Assembly: GCF_002995495.1 (NCBI RefSeq)
Contig: NZ_PVZV01000015.1
Location: 30,488-94,487, forward strand
Direction of reading: 5' to 3'
Source: Actinocorallia populi
GTDB taxonomy: Bacteria > Actinomycetota > Actinomycetes > Streptosporangiales > Streptosporangiaceae
Length of the DNA: 64,000 bases
Shown: positions 43,340 through 52,809 of the stretch, one piece after another
Numbering within the stretch: the stretch's first letter is position 1
How the letters are laid out: the number at the start of each line of letters is the position of its first letter
The notes under the pieces: generated by a model
Told to the model about the DNA's origin: nothing
Database searches by the model: none
Seen by the model: the letters and a program-made list of their open reading frames with translations, nothing else
Program-made: the position numbers and the translations under genes

Positions 43340-45442
43340 TCACCTGATCCCCTTCGTCGATTCGATGACATCCCCCAGCCGCTTGGCCAGGGCCTCGTAG
43401 AACATGCTCAGCGGGAACTCGTCCGGCAGCACGGCGTCCACCCATGCCTTCGGCGGCTCCCCGGTCGGCAGCTCCCGCACCCCCTGCGCCCAGCGGGAGG
43501 CCGGGTTCGGCTCCACGTAGCGGGCCACCAGCGCGTGCGCCGCCAGCCAGTGCGCGAGCTTGGGCCGGTCGATGCCCTCGCGGTACAGCGCCTCGACCTC
43601 CTCGCACAGGGCGACGACGGCGTCGGGCAGGCGCTCCCAGTCGACGGACAGCCGGTTGTCGGACCAGCGGACCACGTGGTTCCGGTGCAGGTGGGCGAAC
43701 AGGAGCTGACCGCCCAGGCCATCGTAGTTGCGCACCCGGGGACCGGTGATCGGGAACCGGAACAACCGGTCGAAGAGGATCGCGTACTGCAGCAGCCGCG
43801 CGTGCGGCACGTCCGTCAGGCGGGTGGCCTCGCGGAAGGTGGTGAGGTCGCAGCGCAGCTCCTCCAGGGAGTAGAGCCAGTACGGCATCCGCTGCTTGAT
43901 CATGAACGGGTCGAACGGCAGCTCGCCGTGGCTGTGCGTGCGGTCGTGGACGAGGTCCCACAGGGCGAACGTGTCCTGCGCCAGCTGCCGGGAGGCCAGC
44001 AGCCGGGCGGCGTCCGGGGGCAGCGGCAGCCGCAGGGTCTCGACGGCCGCGCCGCACACCCGGCGGAACCGGGCGGCCTCCCGGTCGCAGAAGATCCCGC
44101 CCCAGGTGAAGCGCGGCGGCGTCTCGCGCACCGCCACGGTCTCGGGGAACAGCACCGCCGAGTCGGTGTCGTAGCCGGAGGTGAAGTCGGTGAAGGCCAG
44201 CGGCACGAACATCGGGTTGTCGTACCGGTCCGCCTCCAGCCGCGCCAGCCAGTCCGGCCACACCACCCGGCACAGCACGGCCTCGAGGTTGCGGTCGGGG
44301 TTCCCGTTCTGGGTGTACATCGGGAAGACGACCAGGTGCTCCAGGCCGTCCTCGCGCCGCAGCTGCGGCTGGAAGGCGCGCAGGGAGTCCAGGAAGTCCG
44401 GGACGCCCAGGCCCTCGGCCGACCAGCGGCGCACGTCCGCCACGACGGCGGCCAGGTACCCGGCGTCGTGCGGGAACAGGGGGGCCAGGTCCTCGACGCA
44501 GGCGGCGACCCGGTCGAGGAGCTTGCCGGCCCGGGCGCGCTCGCTTTCGGCGACGGAGCCGTCCTTGGCCTGCAGGGGCCGGAACTGCTCGACGGCCTCC
44601 CGCAGTTCGGCCCAGGCGGGGTGGGCCAGGGCGGGGGAGGGGGCGGTGGCCCCCGCGGACTCGCGGGGCGCGCCCGCCGCCCAGGTGACGACGCTCCGCC
44701 ACAGCTCGGCGTGGTCGTGCTCGCCGATGGAGTCGTCGCCGAAGAGGTCGGAGTCGGCGAACACCGCGACCCTGCCCTCGCCCGCCTGCGCCGTGACGGC
44801 CAGGGGAGCCCCGGCGGGGTCGGCGCTCGCCGAGGAGCGCAGCAGCACCGCGCCTCCGGCGGGCGCCTCCAGGGCGCCCGCCCGGTAGAAGCAGACGTCC
44901 CGGATCCCGGCCAGCGGGTCCTCCGGACCGCCGGGCTCCTGCGGCTCGGCCATCACCCAGTGGGCGACGTCCCGGTGGTTGCTCCGGGGGTCCTGGACCG
45001 TTCCGCTCCAGACGCCGATCCCGAACCGGGCCAGCAGCTCGTCCAGGTTCGTCCCGTACTTGTCCTGCTCGCACTCGGTCAGGACGACGAGCCCGCCCCC
45101 GGCGCGCACGAACGTCTCGACCGCGTCCAGTTCGGCCGGGGCGAACCGCGGCTCGCCCAGGCCGGTGGTGCGCTCCCAGCGGTCCTCCGAGGGATGGGCG
45201 ATCACCAGGACGTCCCGCCCGGACAGGGCTCCGGCGTCCAGGGGCCCGGCGGTGTGGGCGTCGACCCGGTGCCCGGCCCCGCGCAGCAGTTCGGCCGCGC
45301 GGAGGTAGCCCGCGTCGGCGGGGTGGCCGGGGTTCATCACCCGCACCTGTTCGGGCCGGATGCTCCAGGCCTCCCGATGCGCCTCGTCGAACAGCACCTG
45401 TGCAAAGCCCTTCACGGCAAACCTCCCGAAAGACCGCTCCAT
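43340..45442 (-). CDS. DUF6421-family protein
   Basis: A 700-aa protein with no signal peptide. The first about 230 residues form a GATase-like domain (DVLVIAHPSEDRWER, GGGLVVLTECEQDKYGTNLDELLARFGI), the rest is a large domain with DLVHDRTHSHGELPFDPFM and EELRCDLTTF; the His/Asp-rich block looks like a metal-binding site. The family name is recalled; function unknown. I chose ATG 45442 (MERSFGRFAVKGF) after GGAG upstream sequence; the open frame extends to 45526. Divergent from gltX with a 77-bp gap. It may share a promoter region and so a function in tRNA or amino-acid metabolism, but that is only inference. Confidence 0.7.
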   Translation of the reverse strand: MERSFGRFAVKGFAQVLFDEAHREAWSIRPEQVRVMNPGHPADAGYLRAAELLRGAGHRVDAHTAGPLDAGALSGRDVLVIAHPSEDRWERTTGLGEPRFAPAELDAVETFVRAGGGLVVLTECEQDKYGTNLDELLARFGIGVWSGTVQDPRSNHRDVAHWVMAEPQEPGGPEDPLAGIRDVCFYRAGALEAPAGGAVLLRSSASADPAGAPLAVTAQAGEGRVAVFADSDLFGDDSIGEHDHAELWRSVVTWAAGAPRESAGATAPSPALAHPAWAELREAVEQFRPLQAKDGSVAESERARAGKLLDRVAACVEDLAPLFPHDAGYLAAVVADVRRWSAEGLGVPDFLDSLRAFQPQLRREDGLEHLVVFPMYTQNGNPDRNLEAVLCRVVWPDWLARLEADRYDNPMFVPLAFTDFTSGYDTDSAVLFPETVAVRETPPRFTWGGIFCDREAARFRRVCGAAVETLRLPLPPDAARLLASRQLAQDTFALWDLVHDRTHSHGELPFDPFMIKQRMPYWLYSLEELRCDLTTFREATRLTDVPHARLLQYAILFDRLFRFPITGPRVRNYDGLGGQLLFAHLHRNHVVRWSDNRLSVDWERLPDAVVALCEEVEALYREGIDRPKLAHWLAAHALVARYVEPNPASRWAQGVRELPTGEPPKAWVDAVLPDEFPLSMFYEALAKRLGDVIESTKGIR

Positions 45443-45507
45443 CGGTGAAAAATTTATGGCAAAAAGCCTAACACTCGAAATGTTCTTCTGTTTGCCCCGG
45501 GCGCCGC

Positions 45508-45513
45508 TAGGCT
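45508..45513 (+). promoter_or_regulatory. -10-like hexamer, leaderless gltX
   Basis: TAGGCT ends 6 nt before ATG 45520 and there is no Shine-Dalgarno sequence. This spacing is what a leaderless transcript would need. A clear -35 box is not seen. Confidence 0.35.
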
Positions 45514-45519
45514 TGTCCC

Positions 45520-46905
45520 ATGTCATCTGCGTCTTCCGAGGTCCGCGTACGCTTCGCTCCTTCCCCCACCGGCATGTTCCACGTAGGGGGAGCCCGTTCC
45601 GCCCTGTTCAACTGGGCCATCGCCCAGCAGACGGGCGGCACCTTCGTCCTGCGGATCGAGGACACCGACGCCAACCGCAACCGGCCCGAGTGGACCGAGG
45701 GCATCATCTCCGCGCTCGCCTGGATCGGCATCAACAAGGAGTCCTCCCACTTCGAGGGCCCGCTCATGCAGTCCGACCAGGACGCCCAGCAGCGCGCCGC
45801 GGTGGCCGGGCTGCTGGCGGAGGGCAGGGCCTACCACTGCGACTGCGACCGCCAGCAGGTGATCGCCCGCACCGGCGACCCCAACCGCGGCTACGACGGC
45901 CACTGCCGCGACCGCGGCCTGTCCGACGGCCTGGTGCGCTTCCGCACCCCCGACGAGGGCGCCACCGTGGTCCAGGACGAGATCCGCGGCCGGGTGGAGT
46001 TCCCCAACGCCGCGATGGAGGACTTCGCCATCGCCCGCAGCGACGGCTCTCCGCTGTTCATCCTCGCCAACGTCGTCGACGACATCGAGATGCGCATCAC
46101 CCAGGTCGTGCGCGGCGACGAGCACCTGTCCAACACCCCCAAGCAGCAGCTGCTGTGGGAGGCGCTGGGCGCGGCCCCGCCGGTCTGGGCGCACGTGCCG
46201 GTGATCGTCAACGAGAAGCGCCAGAAGCTGTCCAAGCGGCGCGACAAGGTGGCGCTGGAGGACTACCAGGCCGAGGGCTACCTGGCCGAGGCCATGGTCA
46301 ACTACCTGATGCTGCTGGGCTGGGCGCCCGGGGGCGACCGCGAGATCGTGCCCTGGGACGAGATGGTCGCCGAGTTCAGCCTCGCGAACGTCAACACGTC
46401 CCCGGCGTTCTTCGACGTCAAGAAGCTGCGCGCCATCAACGGCGAGTACGTCCGCGCGCTGCCGCTGGAGCGGTTCATCGCCGAGAGCGACCCGTACCTC
46501 GACCCGGCCTGGGACCGCAAGGTCTTCGCCCAGCTCGCCGAGCTGGCCCAGACCCGCGTGGCCGTCCTGTCGGAGCTGCACGACCTGCTGGACTTCGCCT
46601 TCCTCGACGAGCCCGTCTTCGACGAGCAGTCCTGGAACAAGGGCATGAAGGAGCCCGCCGCCGAGCTGCTGGCCGCGGCCGAGGAGGCCTACCGCCAGGC
46701 GCCCTGGACGGCCGAGGAGCTGAAGAACCGCCTCGAGGAGGTCGGCGCGCGCTTCGGCCTCAAGCTCGGCAAGGCCCAGGCGCCGGTGCGGGTCGCCGCC
46801 ACCGGCCGCACCGTGGGGCTGCCGCTGTTCGAGTCCCTGGAGGTGCTGGGCCGCGAGCGCACCCTGGCCCGTATCGCCGCGGCACGGGCACGCTTGACCT
46901 CCTGA
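45520..46905 (+). CDS. gltX: glutamyl-tRNA synthetase (GltX)
   Basis: A 461-aa class I synthetase. The HIGH-like motif is HVGG (in [21 protein letters not shown]), the KMSKS-like motif is KLSKR, and [14 protein letters not shown] and [11 protein letters not shown] are intact. The typical actinobacterial housekeeping GluRS has PSPTGNPHVGLVRTALFNW; the form here differs (MFHVGGARS) and looks like a divergent second copy. No zinc-binding cluster region with four Cys is evident (CDCDRQQ is partial). It could charge tRNA-Glu for translation or for a special pathway; whether the genome has another copy is not visible here. Confidence 0.85.
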   Translation: MSSASSEVRVRFAPSPTGMFHVGGARSALFNWAIAQQTGGTFVLRIEDTDANRNRPEWTEGIISALAWIGINKESSHFEGPLMQSDQDAQQRAAVAGLLAEGRAYHCDCDRQQVIARTGDPNRGYDGHCRDRGLSDGLVRFRTPDEGATVVQDEIRGRVEFPNAAMEDFAIARSDGSPLFILANVVDDIEMRITQVVRGDEHLSNTPKQQLLWEALGAAPPVWAHVPVIVNEKRQKLSKRRDKVALEDYQAEGYLAEAMVNYLMLLGWAPGGDREIVPWDEMVAEFSLANVNTSPAFFDVKKLRAINGEYVRALPLERFIAESDPYLDPAWDRKVFAQLAELAQTRVAVLSELHDLLDFAFLDEPVFDEQSWNKGMKEPAAELLAAAEEAYRQAPWTAEELKNRLEEVGARFGLKLGKAQAPVRVAATGRTVGLPLFESLEVLGRERTLARIAAARARLTS

Positions 46906-46931
46906 GCGGTTCCGTTTGGGAAATAAACGGA

Positions 46932-46937
46932 TAGATC
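46932..46937 (+). promoter_or_regulatory. -10-like hexamer, leaderless galT
   Basis: TAGATC ends 6 nt before ATG 46944 (spacer CTCCTT is anti-SD, not SD). The gltX gene ends 39 nt upstream of the ATG, so galT probably has its own leaderless promoter. Confidence 0.35.
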
Positions 46938-46943
46938 CTCCTT

Positions 46944-48002
46944 ATGCGGACCACTCCGATCCGGCTGGCGGACGGCCGGGAGCTCATCTACTTCGACCTG
47001 CCGGACGACCCGCCCCGGCAGGAGCACGACGCGCGTGAGCTCCCGGAGCCGCCGCCGGCCTCGGAGCTGCGCTTCGACGAGCTGCGCGGCGAGTGGGTGG
47101 CCGTGGCCGCCCACCGCCAGGAGCGCACCTTCCAGCCGCCCGGCGACCGCTGCCCCCTGTGCCCCTCCACCCCGGACTTCCACTCGGAGATCCCCGGCCC
47201 CTACCGCGTGGTGACCTTCGAGAACCGCTTCCCGTCCTTCAGCGAGCGCACCGCCGGAAGCCGCACCATGCCCGGCATCCGCCCCGGCGAGGGCCGCGCC
47301 GAGGTCGTGTGCTTCACACCCGACCACGACCGCTCCTTCGCCGGGCTGAGCCCCTCGGACGTCCGCCTGGTCCTGGACGTCTGGGCCGCCCGCACCGAGG
47401 CGCTGTCCGCCTTCCCCGGCGTGCAGCACGTCTTCCCCTTCGAGAACCGGGGCGCGGAGATCGGCGTCACCCTCTCCCATCCCCACGGCCAGATCTACGG
47501 CTACCCGTTCGTCCCCCCGCACGTCGCCCAGATCCTCGACTCCCTGGAGTTCGACCCCGGCGCCTTCGCCTACCGCCTGACCCGCGAGCAGGCAGACGAA
47601 CGCGTCGTCGCCGCCGACGAGCACTGGACGGCCTTCGTCCCCCGCTCCGCCCGCTGGCCGTTCGAGGTCCACTTCTACCCCCACCGCCAGATCCCCGACC
47701 TCCCCGCCCTCACCGACGCGGAACGCGACGCCTTCGCACCCCTGTACCTCGACGTCCTCCACCGCTTCGACGCGCTCTTCGACGTCGCCATGCCCTACAT
47801 CGCCGGCTGGTTCCAGGCGCCCGTCCACCAGGCCCGCGACACCTTCCGCCTCCACCTCCAGCTCTTCACCACCCGCCGCGCCCCGGGCAAGCTCAAGTAC
47901 CTGGCGGGCTCGGAGTCGGCGATGGGGGCCTTCATCAACGACATCCGGCCCGAGCAGGCGGCCCAGATGCTCCGCGACGCCCTGCCCCGCACCGGCGGCT
48001 AG
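46944..48002 (+). CDS. galT: galactose-1-phosphate uridylyltransferase
   Basis: A 352-aa HIT-superfamily enzyme of the Leloir pathway: UDP-glucose plus galactose-1-phosphate to UDP-galactose plus glucose-1-phosphate. The catalytic motif is SHPHGQIYGY (HPHGQ, uridylylated His). Zinc-site candidates are CPLC (residues about 70-73), and FENRFPSF and FENRGAEIGVT are typical of the family. No galK or galE is visible next to it. Its end overlaps the MocR gene end by 4 nt (converging). Confidence 0.9.
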   Translation: MRTTPIRLADGRELIYFDLPDDPPRQEHDARELPEPPPASELRFDELRGEWVAVAAHRQERTFQPPGDRCPLCPSTPDFHSEIPGPYRVVTFENRFPSFSERTAGSRTMPGIRPGEGRAEVVCFTPDHDRSFAGLSPSDVRLVLDVWAARTEALSAFPGVQHVFPFENRGAEIGVTLSHPHGQIYGYPFVPPHVAQILDSLEFDPGAFAYRLTREQADERVVAADEHWTAFVPRSARWPFEVHFYPHRQIPDLPALTDAERDAFAPLYLDVLHRFDALFDVAMPYIAGWFQAPVHQARDTFRLHLQLFTTRRAPGKLKYLAGSESAMGAFINDIRPEQAAQMLRDALPRTGG

Positions 48003-49381
48003 CGGAGGGACCGGGCGAGGGCGGCGAGGCCGGGCTCGATCTCGGTGGCGGCGCCGAAACCCAGGACCAGGCCGGGCGGAGCGGTGGCGCCGAACATCGA
48101 CAGGGGGAAGACCGCGACGCCGTGCCGGGCGGCCTCGGCGGCGATCGCGGCGTCGTCCGATCCCGGCGGCAGCCAGGCGCTGAGGTGCAGGCCCGCCGCC
48201 GCGGGCACCGGGGCGAGCTCCGGCGGCAGCGCGGCGAGCAGCCGGGCGCGGCGGTCCGCGTACACGCGGCGCATCCGGCGGACGTGGCGGGCGAAGGAGC
48301 CCTCGGTGAGGAAGCCCGCCAGAGCCGCCTGCTCGGGCAGCGGGACATGCCAGTCCGAGACGTACTTGGCGGTGCGCAGGGCGCGGCGCAGGGACGGCGG
48401 GGCGAGGAGGAACCCGAGCCGCAACGTGGGCAGCATGGTCTTGGAGAAGGAACCGACGTACAGGACGCGGCCGGAGCCGTCGAGCGCGTGCAGCGGCTCC
48501 AGAGGGCGTCCGGCGAACCGGAACTCGCTGTCGTAGTCGTCCTCCACCAGGACGGCGTCGTGCCGGTCGGCCCATTCCAGGACGGCCGCGCGCCGGGCGG
48601 GCGCCATCGGCATGCCGAGCGGGAACTGGTGCGAAGGGGTGAGGAAGACCAGCCTGGCGTCGTCGGGAAGCGCATCGACGACGAGGCCGCCGGCGTCCAC
48701 GGGAACGCGGACGACCCGCATCCCCGCGGCGGCCAGCGCGTGCCGGACCGGCGGGTACCCGGGCTCCTCGACGGCCACGGCCGAGCCCGGCGGCAGCAGC
48801 ACCCGGGCTACCAGGTCGATCGCCTGCTGCGCGCCCGCCGTGACGACCACGTCCTGCGGGTCGGCCCGCACCGACCGGGCCGCGGCCAGCCGTTCGGCGA
48901 TCGCGGCGCGCAGCTCCGGATGCCCGGCCGGATCGCCGTACATCCCGCTCCCGGCGGCTCCGGCCCGCAGCTGCGAGGTGAGCAGCCGCCGCCAGGACGC
49001 CCACGGGAAGAACCGGACGTCCGGATGCCCCGGCCGGAAGTCGTAACGGGGCCTTCCCTCCAGCGAGACCGGCTCCCGGATCGTCTCCCAGACGGGCAGC
49101 GGCCGCAGGACCCCCGGAGCCGGGTCCGGCGCCCGCCCCCCGAACCCGTCCGCCACGAAGGTGCCCGAGCCGACCCTCGTCCGCAGGAACCCCTCGGCGG
49201 CCAGCCGCTCGTACGCCGCCCCCGCGGTGTTGCGCGCCACCCCGAGCTCGGCGGCCAGCCGCCGGGTGGCGGGCAGGGCGGTCCCCGGCGGCAGCCGCCC
49301 GGCCACGATCGCCTCCCTGACCTGCCGGTAGATCTGCCCCGCGAGGTCCTGCCGCCCGGAAAGCCCGATGTGCACGTCCAC
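47999..49381 (-). CDS. MocR/GabR-type regulator (GntR HTH plus aminotransferase domain)
   Basis: A 460-aa protein: N-terminal GntR winged helix (GQIYRQVREAIVAGRLPPGTALPATRRLAAELGVARNTAGAAYERL, residues about 15-60) and a fold-type I aminotransferase domain whose PLP Lys is Lys314 in GSFSKTMLPTLRLGFL. Such regulators sense amino acids or PLP. It is divergent from the DinB-type gene at 49464 (82-bp gap) and likely controls it or itself. A MocR of the PdxR kind would regulate vitamin B6 genes, but none is visible here. Confidence 0.88.
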   Translation of the reverse strand: MDVHIGLSGRQDLAGQIYRQVREAIVAGRLPPGTALPATRRLAAELGVARNTAGAAYERLAAEGFLRTRVGSGTFVADGFGGRAPDPAPGVLRPLPVWETIREPVSLEGRPRYDFRPGHPDVRFFPWASWRRLLTSQLRAGAAGSGMYGDPAGHPELRAAIAERLAAARSVRADPQDVVVTAGAQQAIDLVARVLLPPGSAVAVEEPGYPPVRHALAAAGMRVVRVPVDAGGLVVDALPDDARLVFLTPSHQFPLGMPMAPARRAAVLEWADRHDAVLVEDDYDSEFRFAGRPLEPLHALDGSGRVLYVGSFSKTMLPTLRLGFLLAPPSLRRALRTAKYVSDWHVPLPEQAALAGFLTEGSFARHVRRMRRVYADRRARLLAALPPELAPVPAAAGLHLSAWLPPGSDDAAIAAEAARHGVAVFPLSMFGATAPPGLVLGFGAATEIEPGLAALARSLR

Positions 49382-49463
49382 ACCGCCACCCTAGATCGGC
49401 CCAGTGGGATCCCGGGTGAATCGGCTCTGCCGCAGGTCCGATCGCCCTCCTAATCTCACGATC

Positions 49464-50003
49464 ATGGATATCAGGGACCTGCACCGCCGCTCGCTCGACG
49501 AACTCCACGCCCACATCGCGACGGCCGGACCCGCCGACCTCGCCCTCCCCACCCCCTGCGCCGGCTGGGACCTGCGCGCCCTCCTCGGCCACCTCGTCGC
49601 CGAGAACCGCGGCTTCGCCGGCGCCCCCACCTGGAGCGACGGCGACCTCGGCCACGACCCCGCCACCACCTTCCGCACGACCGCCGACGCCGTCGTCGAG
49701 GCCTTCGCCGCCCCCGTCCCCCTCGACGAGAGGATCACCGTCGGAGCGTTCGGCGCCTTCTCCCGGGAGACGGCGCTCCACATGCACCTCATCGACAACA
49801 TCGCCCACTCCTGGGATGTCGCCCGCACCCTCGGCCGCCCCTGGACCCCCGCCCCCGACCTGGCCGAAGCCGCTCTCGCCACCGCCCTCTCCTTCCCCCT
49901 CCCGCGCGGCGAGGGCAAGGCCTTCGCCCCCGAAGTCCCCCTCCCCGAGACCTCTTCCGCAGCCGCCCGCTTCCTCGCCCACACCGGCCGGGACCCCCGA
50001 TGA
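49464..50003 (+). CDS. DinB/TIGR03086-type maleylpyruvate isomerase N-terminal domain protein
   Basis: A 179-aa four-helix-bundle protein of the MDMPI-N/DinB type. It has the family's RSLDELHAHIATAGPADLALPTPCAGWDLRALLGHLVAEN (key parts TPC.GWD and HL), and HMHLIDNIAHSWDVARTLG, whose histidines form a metal site with the first His. Members include mycothiol-dependent isomerases and many unknowns. ATG 49464 is preceded at 7 nt by TAATCT and has no SD, so a leaderless mRNA is likely. Its stop overlaps the SGNH gene (ATGA). Confidence 0.8.
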   Translation: MDIRDLHRRSLDELHAHIATAGPADLALPTPCAGWDLRALLGHLVAENRGFAGAPTWSDGDLGHDPATTFRTTADAVVEAFAAPVPLDERITVGAFGAFSRETALHMHLIDNIAHSWDVARTLGRPWTPAPDLAEAALATALSFPLPRGEGKAFAPEVPLPETSSAAARFLAHTGRDPR

Positions 50004-50710
50004 GGTGGGGCACCTACGTGGCGATCGGCGACAGTTTCACCGAAGGAGTCGGCGACCCGCTGCCGGACGGGAGCATGCGCGGCTGGGCCGATCTGGTGGC
50101 GGCGGGACTCGGCGCCCGATACGCCAACCTCGCGGTGCGGGGAAGAAGGCTGAAGGAGATCGCCTCCGGGCAGGTGGCGCCCGCGCTGGCGCTCGCCCCC
50201 GACCTGGTGTCGCTGACGGCGGGCGGGAACGACGCGCTGCGGCCCGGATTCGACCTCGACGCCGTGATGGAAGGGTTCGAGGAGGCGGTCGAGCGGCTGG
50301 CGGAAGAGGCCGACGTCCTGCTGTTCCGCTTTCCCGACCTGAGCCTGCGGTTGCCCTTCCCGCAGGTCCTGCGACGCCGGATCACCGGCATGAACGAGGC
50401 GATCTCCGACCTCGCCGCCCGGCACGGGGCGCTCGTCACGGACCTGTCGGACGACCCCGCCCTGGACTCGCCCGCCCTGTGGCTGGACGACCGGATCCAC
50501 CTGAACCCCGCGGGCCACCGGCATGTGGCGGCACGGGTGCTGAACACGCTGACCGGGGCGCCGGCACCGCCGCCGGAACGGCCTGCCGGGCCCTTCGACA
50601 GGTCCGGTTGGAGGTGGGCGGCCGGGCACCTGGGTCCATGGCTGGGACGGCGCCTGCGCGGCGGCTCCTCCGGCGACGGTCGCGCGGCCAAGCGTCCCGT
50701 CCCGCTGTGA
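50000..50710 (+). CDS. SGNH/GDSL-family hydrolase
   Basis: A 236-aa esterase-like protein with block I GDSFTEGVGDPLPDG (residues 10-24), block II Gly (LAVRGRRLKEI), block III GGND (LTAGGNDALRPG) and block V DRIHLNPAGHRHVA (Asp-x-x-His). All four catalytic positions are present. No signal peptide is seen. The C-terminal tail after residue 185 is Pro/Arg/Gly-rich and unlikely to be folded. Overlaps the previous gene by 4 nt. Natural substrate unknown. Confidence 0.85.
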   Translation: MRWGTYVAIGDSFTEGVGDPLPDGSMRGWADLVAAGLGARYANLAVRGRRLKEIASGQVAPALALAPDLVSLTAGGNDALRPGFDLDAVMEGFEEAVERLAEEADVLLFRFPDLSLRLPFPQVLRRRITGMNEAISDLAARHGALVTDLSDDPALDSPALWLDDRIHLNPAGHRHVAARVLNTLTGAPAPPPERPAGPFDRSGWRWAAGHLGPWLGRRLRGGSSGDGRAAKRPVPL

Positions 50711-50749
50711 GGACGCCGCGTCCCCCTTCCTCCTCGGGAACTGCCCGAT

Positions 50750-51676
50750 TCACCGGAAGGTGAGGGAACCGGAGTAGTGGCCGGCGGAGCACAGGAAGCG
50801 GAGCCGGCCGGGGGAGGGGACGCCCAGGCCGATCCGGGTCCGGCCGGTGCGGGGGAGGGCGAGGGAGACGTCGCGGTCGGGGAGGGTGAAGGCCAGGGTG
50901 CAGCCGGTGGTGCCGCGGGTGCTGAGGACCAGCACGGTCGGGACGCCGGCGTCGGCCGACAGCAGGGCGGGGCGGTAGCCGCGGTCCAGGACGTGCAGGG
51001 TGACGGTCTGCACGCCCGAGGAGGGGTCGACGGTGACGAAGCGGGCGTCGACCGGAGGCGGGGCGCGGTGGTCGGGCAGCCAGCCGCCCAGGCGCAGGCC
51101 GCTCAGGGCGGTCCAGGCGGCGACGGCCAGCAGGGCCGCGCCCAGCAGGCGGGAGGGCAGGCCGCGCAGGCGGGAGAGGCCCAGGCCCAGCACCCCCGTC
51201 ATGGGGGCGGTGCCCAGGACGAAGCCCGCCATGACGGCAGCGCCGGTCAGCGGGGACCGGGAGGCGACGGCCAGCAGCTCGGCCGAGAGGGTGAGCCCGC
51301 AGGGGACGAGGACGGTCGCCGCGCCGATCAGCAGGGGACGGCCCGCCCGGGAGGGCGGGGCGCACTTCTCGGGAGCGGGACGGGCGCGGACCAGGCGCAG
51401 TGCGAAGACGGCCAGGACGGCCGCCGCGGCCACCAGAAGCAGGGCCCTCAGCCGCGGGCCCGGTTGCACGGCGGCGCCGAGAGCGCCCAGCAGCGCCCCC
51501 AGCAGGGTGTGGGCGGCGAACTTCCCGGCGAGGAAGGCAGTGACGAGCCGGGCCGGCCGGGCACCGGGCCGGCTCGCCGCACCGGCCAGCAGCCCGGTGT
51601 GCAGTGCGGCGCAGGTGGTGAGGCCGGCGAGCAGGCCCATGCCCGCGCCGGTCACGAAGGAGGTCGCCGTGCTCAC
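50750..51676 (-). CDS. UreH/TauE-like membrane protein fused to a cupredoxin-like domain
   Basis: A 308-aa protein with about six membrane helices (residues 10-195) of the UreH/SafE type. It keeps TTCAALHTGLLAG and VLVPCGLTLSAELL, the Cys-containing motifs used in copper-handling relatives. The C-terminal part (about 200-308) is a cupredoxin-like fold with TGCTLAFTLPD and FLCSAGHYSG, giving one Cys and the Cys/His pair of a type-1 or EfeO-like copper centre. It probably moves or holds copper at the membrane, possibly for oxidase or periplasmic enzyme maturation (inference). No partner gene adjacent. Confidence 0.7.
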   Translation of the reverse strand: MSTATSFVTGAGMGLLAGLTTCAALHTGLLAGAASRPGARPARLVTAFLAGKFAAHTLLGALLGALGAAVQPGPRLRALLLVAAAAVLAVFALRLVRARPAPEKCAPPSRAGRPLLIGAATVLVPCGLTLSAELLAVASRSPLTGAAVMAGFVLGTAPMTGVLGLGLSRLRGLPSRLLGAALLAVAAWTALSGLRLGGWLPDHRAPPPVDARFVTVDPSSGVQTVTLHVLDRGYRPALLSADAGVPTVLVLSTRGTTGCTLAFTLPDRDVSLALPRTGRTRIGLGVPSPGRLRFLCSAGHYSGSLTFR

Positions 51677-51727
51677 GCATGGTCAGTGCCCGGAAGGGCA
51701 GGAGATCACCCGTTCCCGAGGGTGAGG

Positions 51728-52786
51728 TCATCCCTCCCGCGGGAAGAGGAGCAGGTCGGCGAGCATGCCCCCGCCCGGGGTGTGGCGGGCCGCCGCGGGG
51801 CTGTCGTAGACGACCAGCAGCCTGCCGTCCACCACGGCGATGCCCTCGGCGTGGTCCTCCCCGTCGCCGTGCGGCAGGTCGCCGACGTGCACGAGGTCGT
51901 GCACGAACTCCGGGGCCGCGCACGTGACGGCGTCCTTCCAGCGGAACAGGCGCACCGGCCCGCTCAACGACATCGACGGCCCCGCCAGGACGAGCAGGTC
52001 GTCCCCGTCGGGGCACAGGTCGCGGACGCCCAGACCGCGCAGGTCCAGGAAGTGGGAGTGGTAGCACGTCCCGTTCAGGGCGCGCAGCCGCAGCCGGTGC
52101 TCGTCGTCCGGGTCGGTCTCGGGCCAGATCTCCACCATCGCGGCCCAGCCGCGCAGCACGGGCCCGCGGAACCCCACGTACAGCCGGTCGCCGTGCACGG
52201 CCAGACCCTCGATGTCCACGCCGTTGTCCTTGGAGGGGACCGACAGGAACGGCGCGAGGTGCGGGTCGTCGCGCAGCAGGTCGGCCAGGGAGTCGCCGCG
52301 CCCGCCCAGGACCGCGGCGGTGCGCCCGTCGGCGGCCCTGCGGACCGGTGCGGGGAGCCCGTCGGGGCCCTCCTCCAGCGGCAGCCGCACCAGGATGTAG
52401 CGGTTCTCCTCGCGCACGACCGTCGCCAGGCGGCGGCGGGACTTGCGGCCGGAGTGCTCGGGCTTGACCCGCTTGCGCTTCAGGCTGTGCGAGCCGACCG
52501 CCCACAGCCAGCCGTCCGCGCTGGCCAGCCCCTCCAGGTCGGCCTCCTCGTCGGGACCCGCGGGCAGGTCGACGAAGTCGGCGAGCCGGTAGGTCACCTC
52601 GTCGGAGTAGCCGGTGAGCGCGCCGTCGGCGCCGTGCACCTCGGTGAGCCGCTCGATGGTGGCGGTCTCGTCACCGGCCACCCACAGGCAGCGGCCCTCC
52701 CTGCGCACCGCCGAGAGGTTCGTATGCGTCTGCGATTCCCGGCTCAGGGTGCCGAAAACTAGCTCAATCTGCCGTTCGACGAACAT
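51728..52786 (-). CDS. DUF3616-family protein
   Basis: A 352-aa protein of mostly beta segments, predicted to fold as a propeller-like sensor. Repeat-like parts are LSAVRREGRCLWVAGDETATIERL, DLEGLASADGWLWAVGSHS, DNGVDIEGLAVHGDRLYVGFRG, and AEGIAVVDGRLLVVYDS. DUF3616 proteins are uncharacterised. The ATG at 52786 follows GGAGAT at 5-6 nt; the open frame upstream is not used. It lies just upstream of the kinase block in the same direction, with 23 nt between the stop of the response regulator gene and its start, so they may be co-transcribed. Confidence 0.8.
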   Translation of the reverse strand: MFVERQIELVFGTLSRESQTHTNLSAVRREGRCLWVAGDETATIERLTEVHGADGALTGYSDEVTYRLADFVDLPAGPDEEADLEGLASADGWLWAVGSHSLKRKRVKPEHSGRKSRRRLATVVREENRYILVRLPLEEGPDGLPAPVRRAADGRTAAVLGGRGDSLADLLRDDPHLAPFLSVPSKDNGVDIEGLAVHGDRLYVGFRGPVLRGWAAMVEIWPETDPDDEHRLRLRALNGTCYHSHFLDLRGLGVRDLCPDGDDLLVLAGPSMSLSGPVRLFRWKDAVTCAAPEFVHDLVHVGDLPHGDGEDHAEGIAVVDGRLLVVYDSPAAARHTPGGGMLADLLLFPREG

Positions 52787-52809
52787 ATCTCCAGATGGTG
52801 GCACAGGAA

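Noticed and set aside
46689..49982. 1097-aa open frame antisense to gltX end, galT and then over MocR in another frame
   Set aside because: Composite shadow frame; no recognisable domain and all real genes there have intact motifs.
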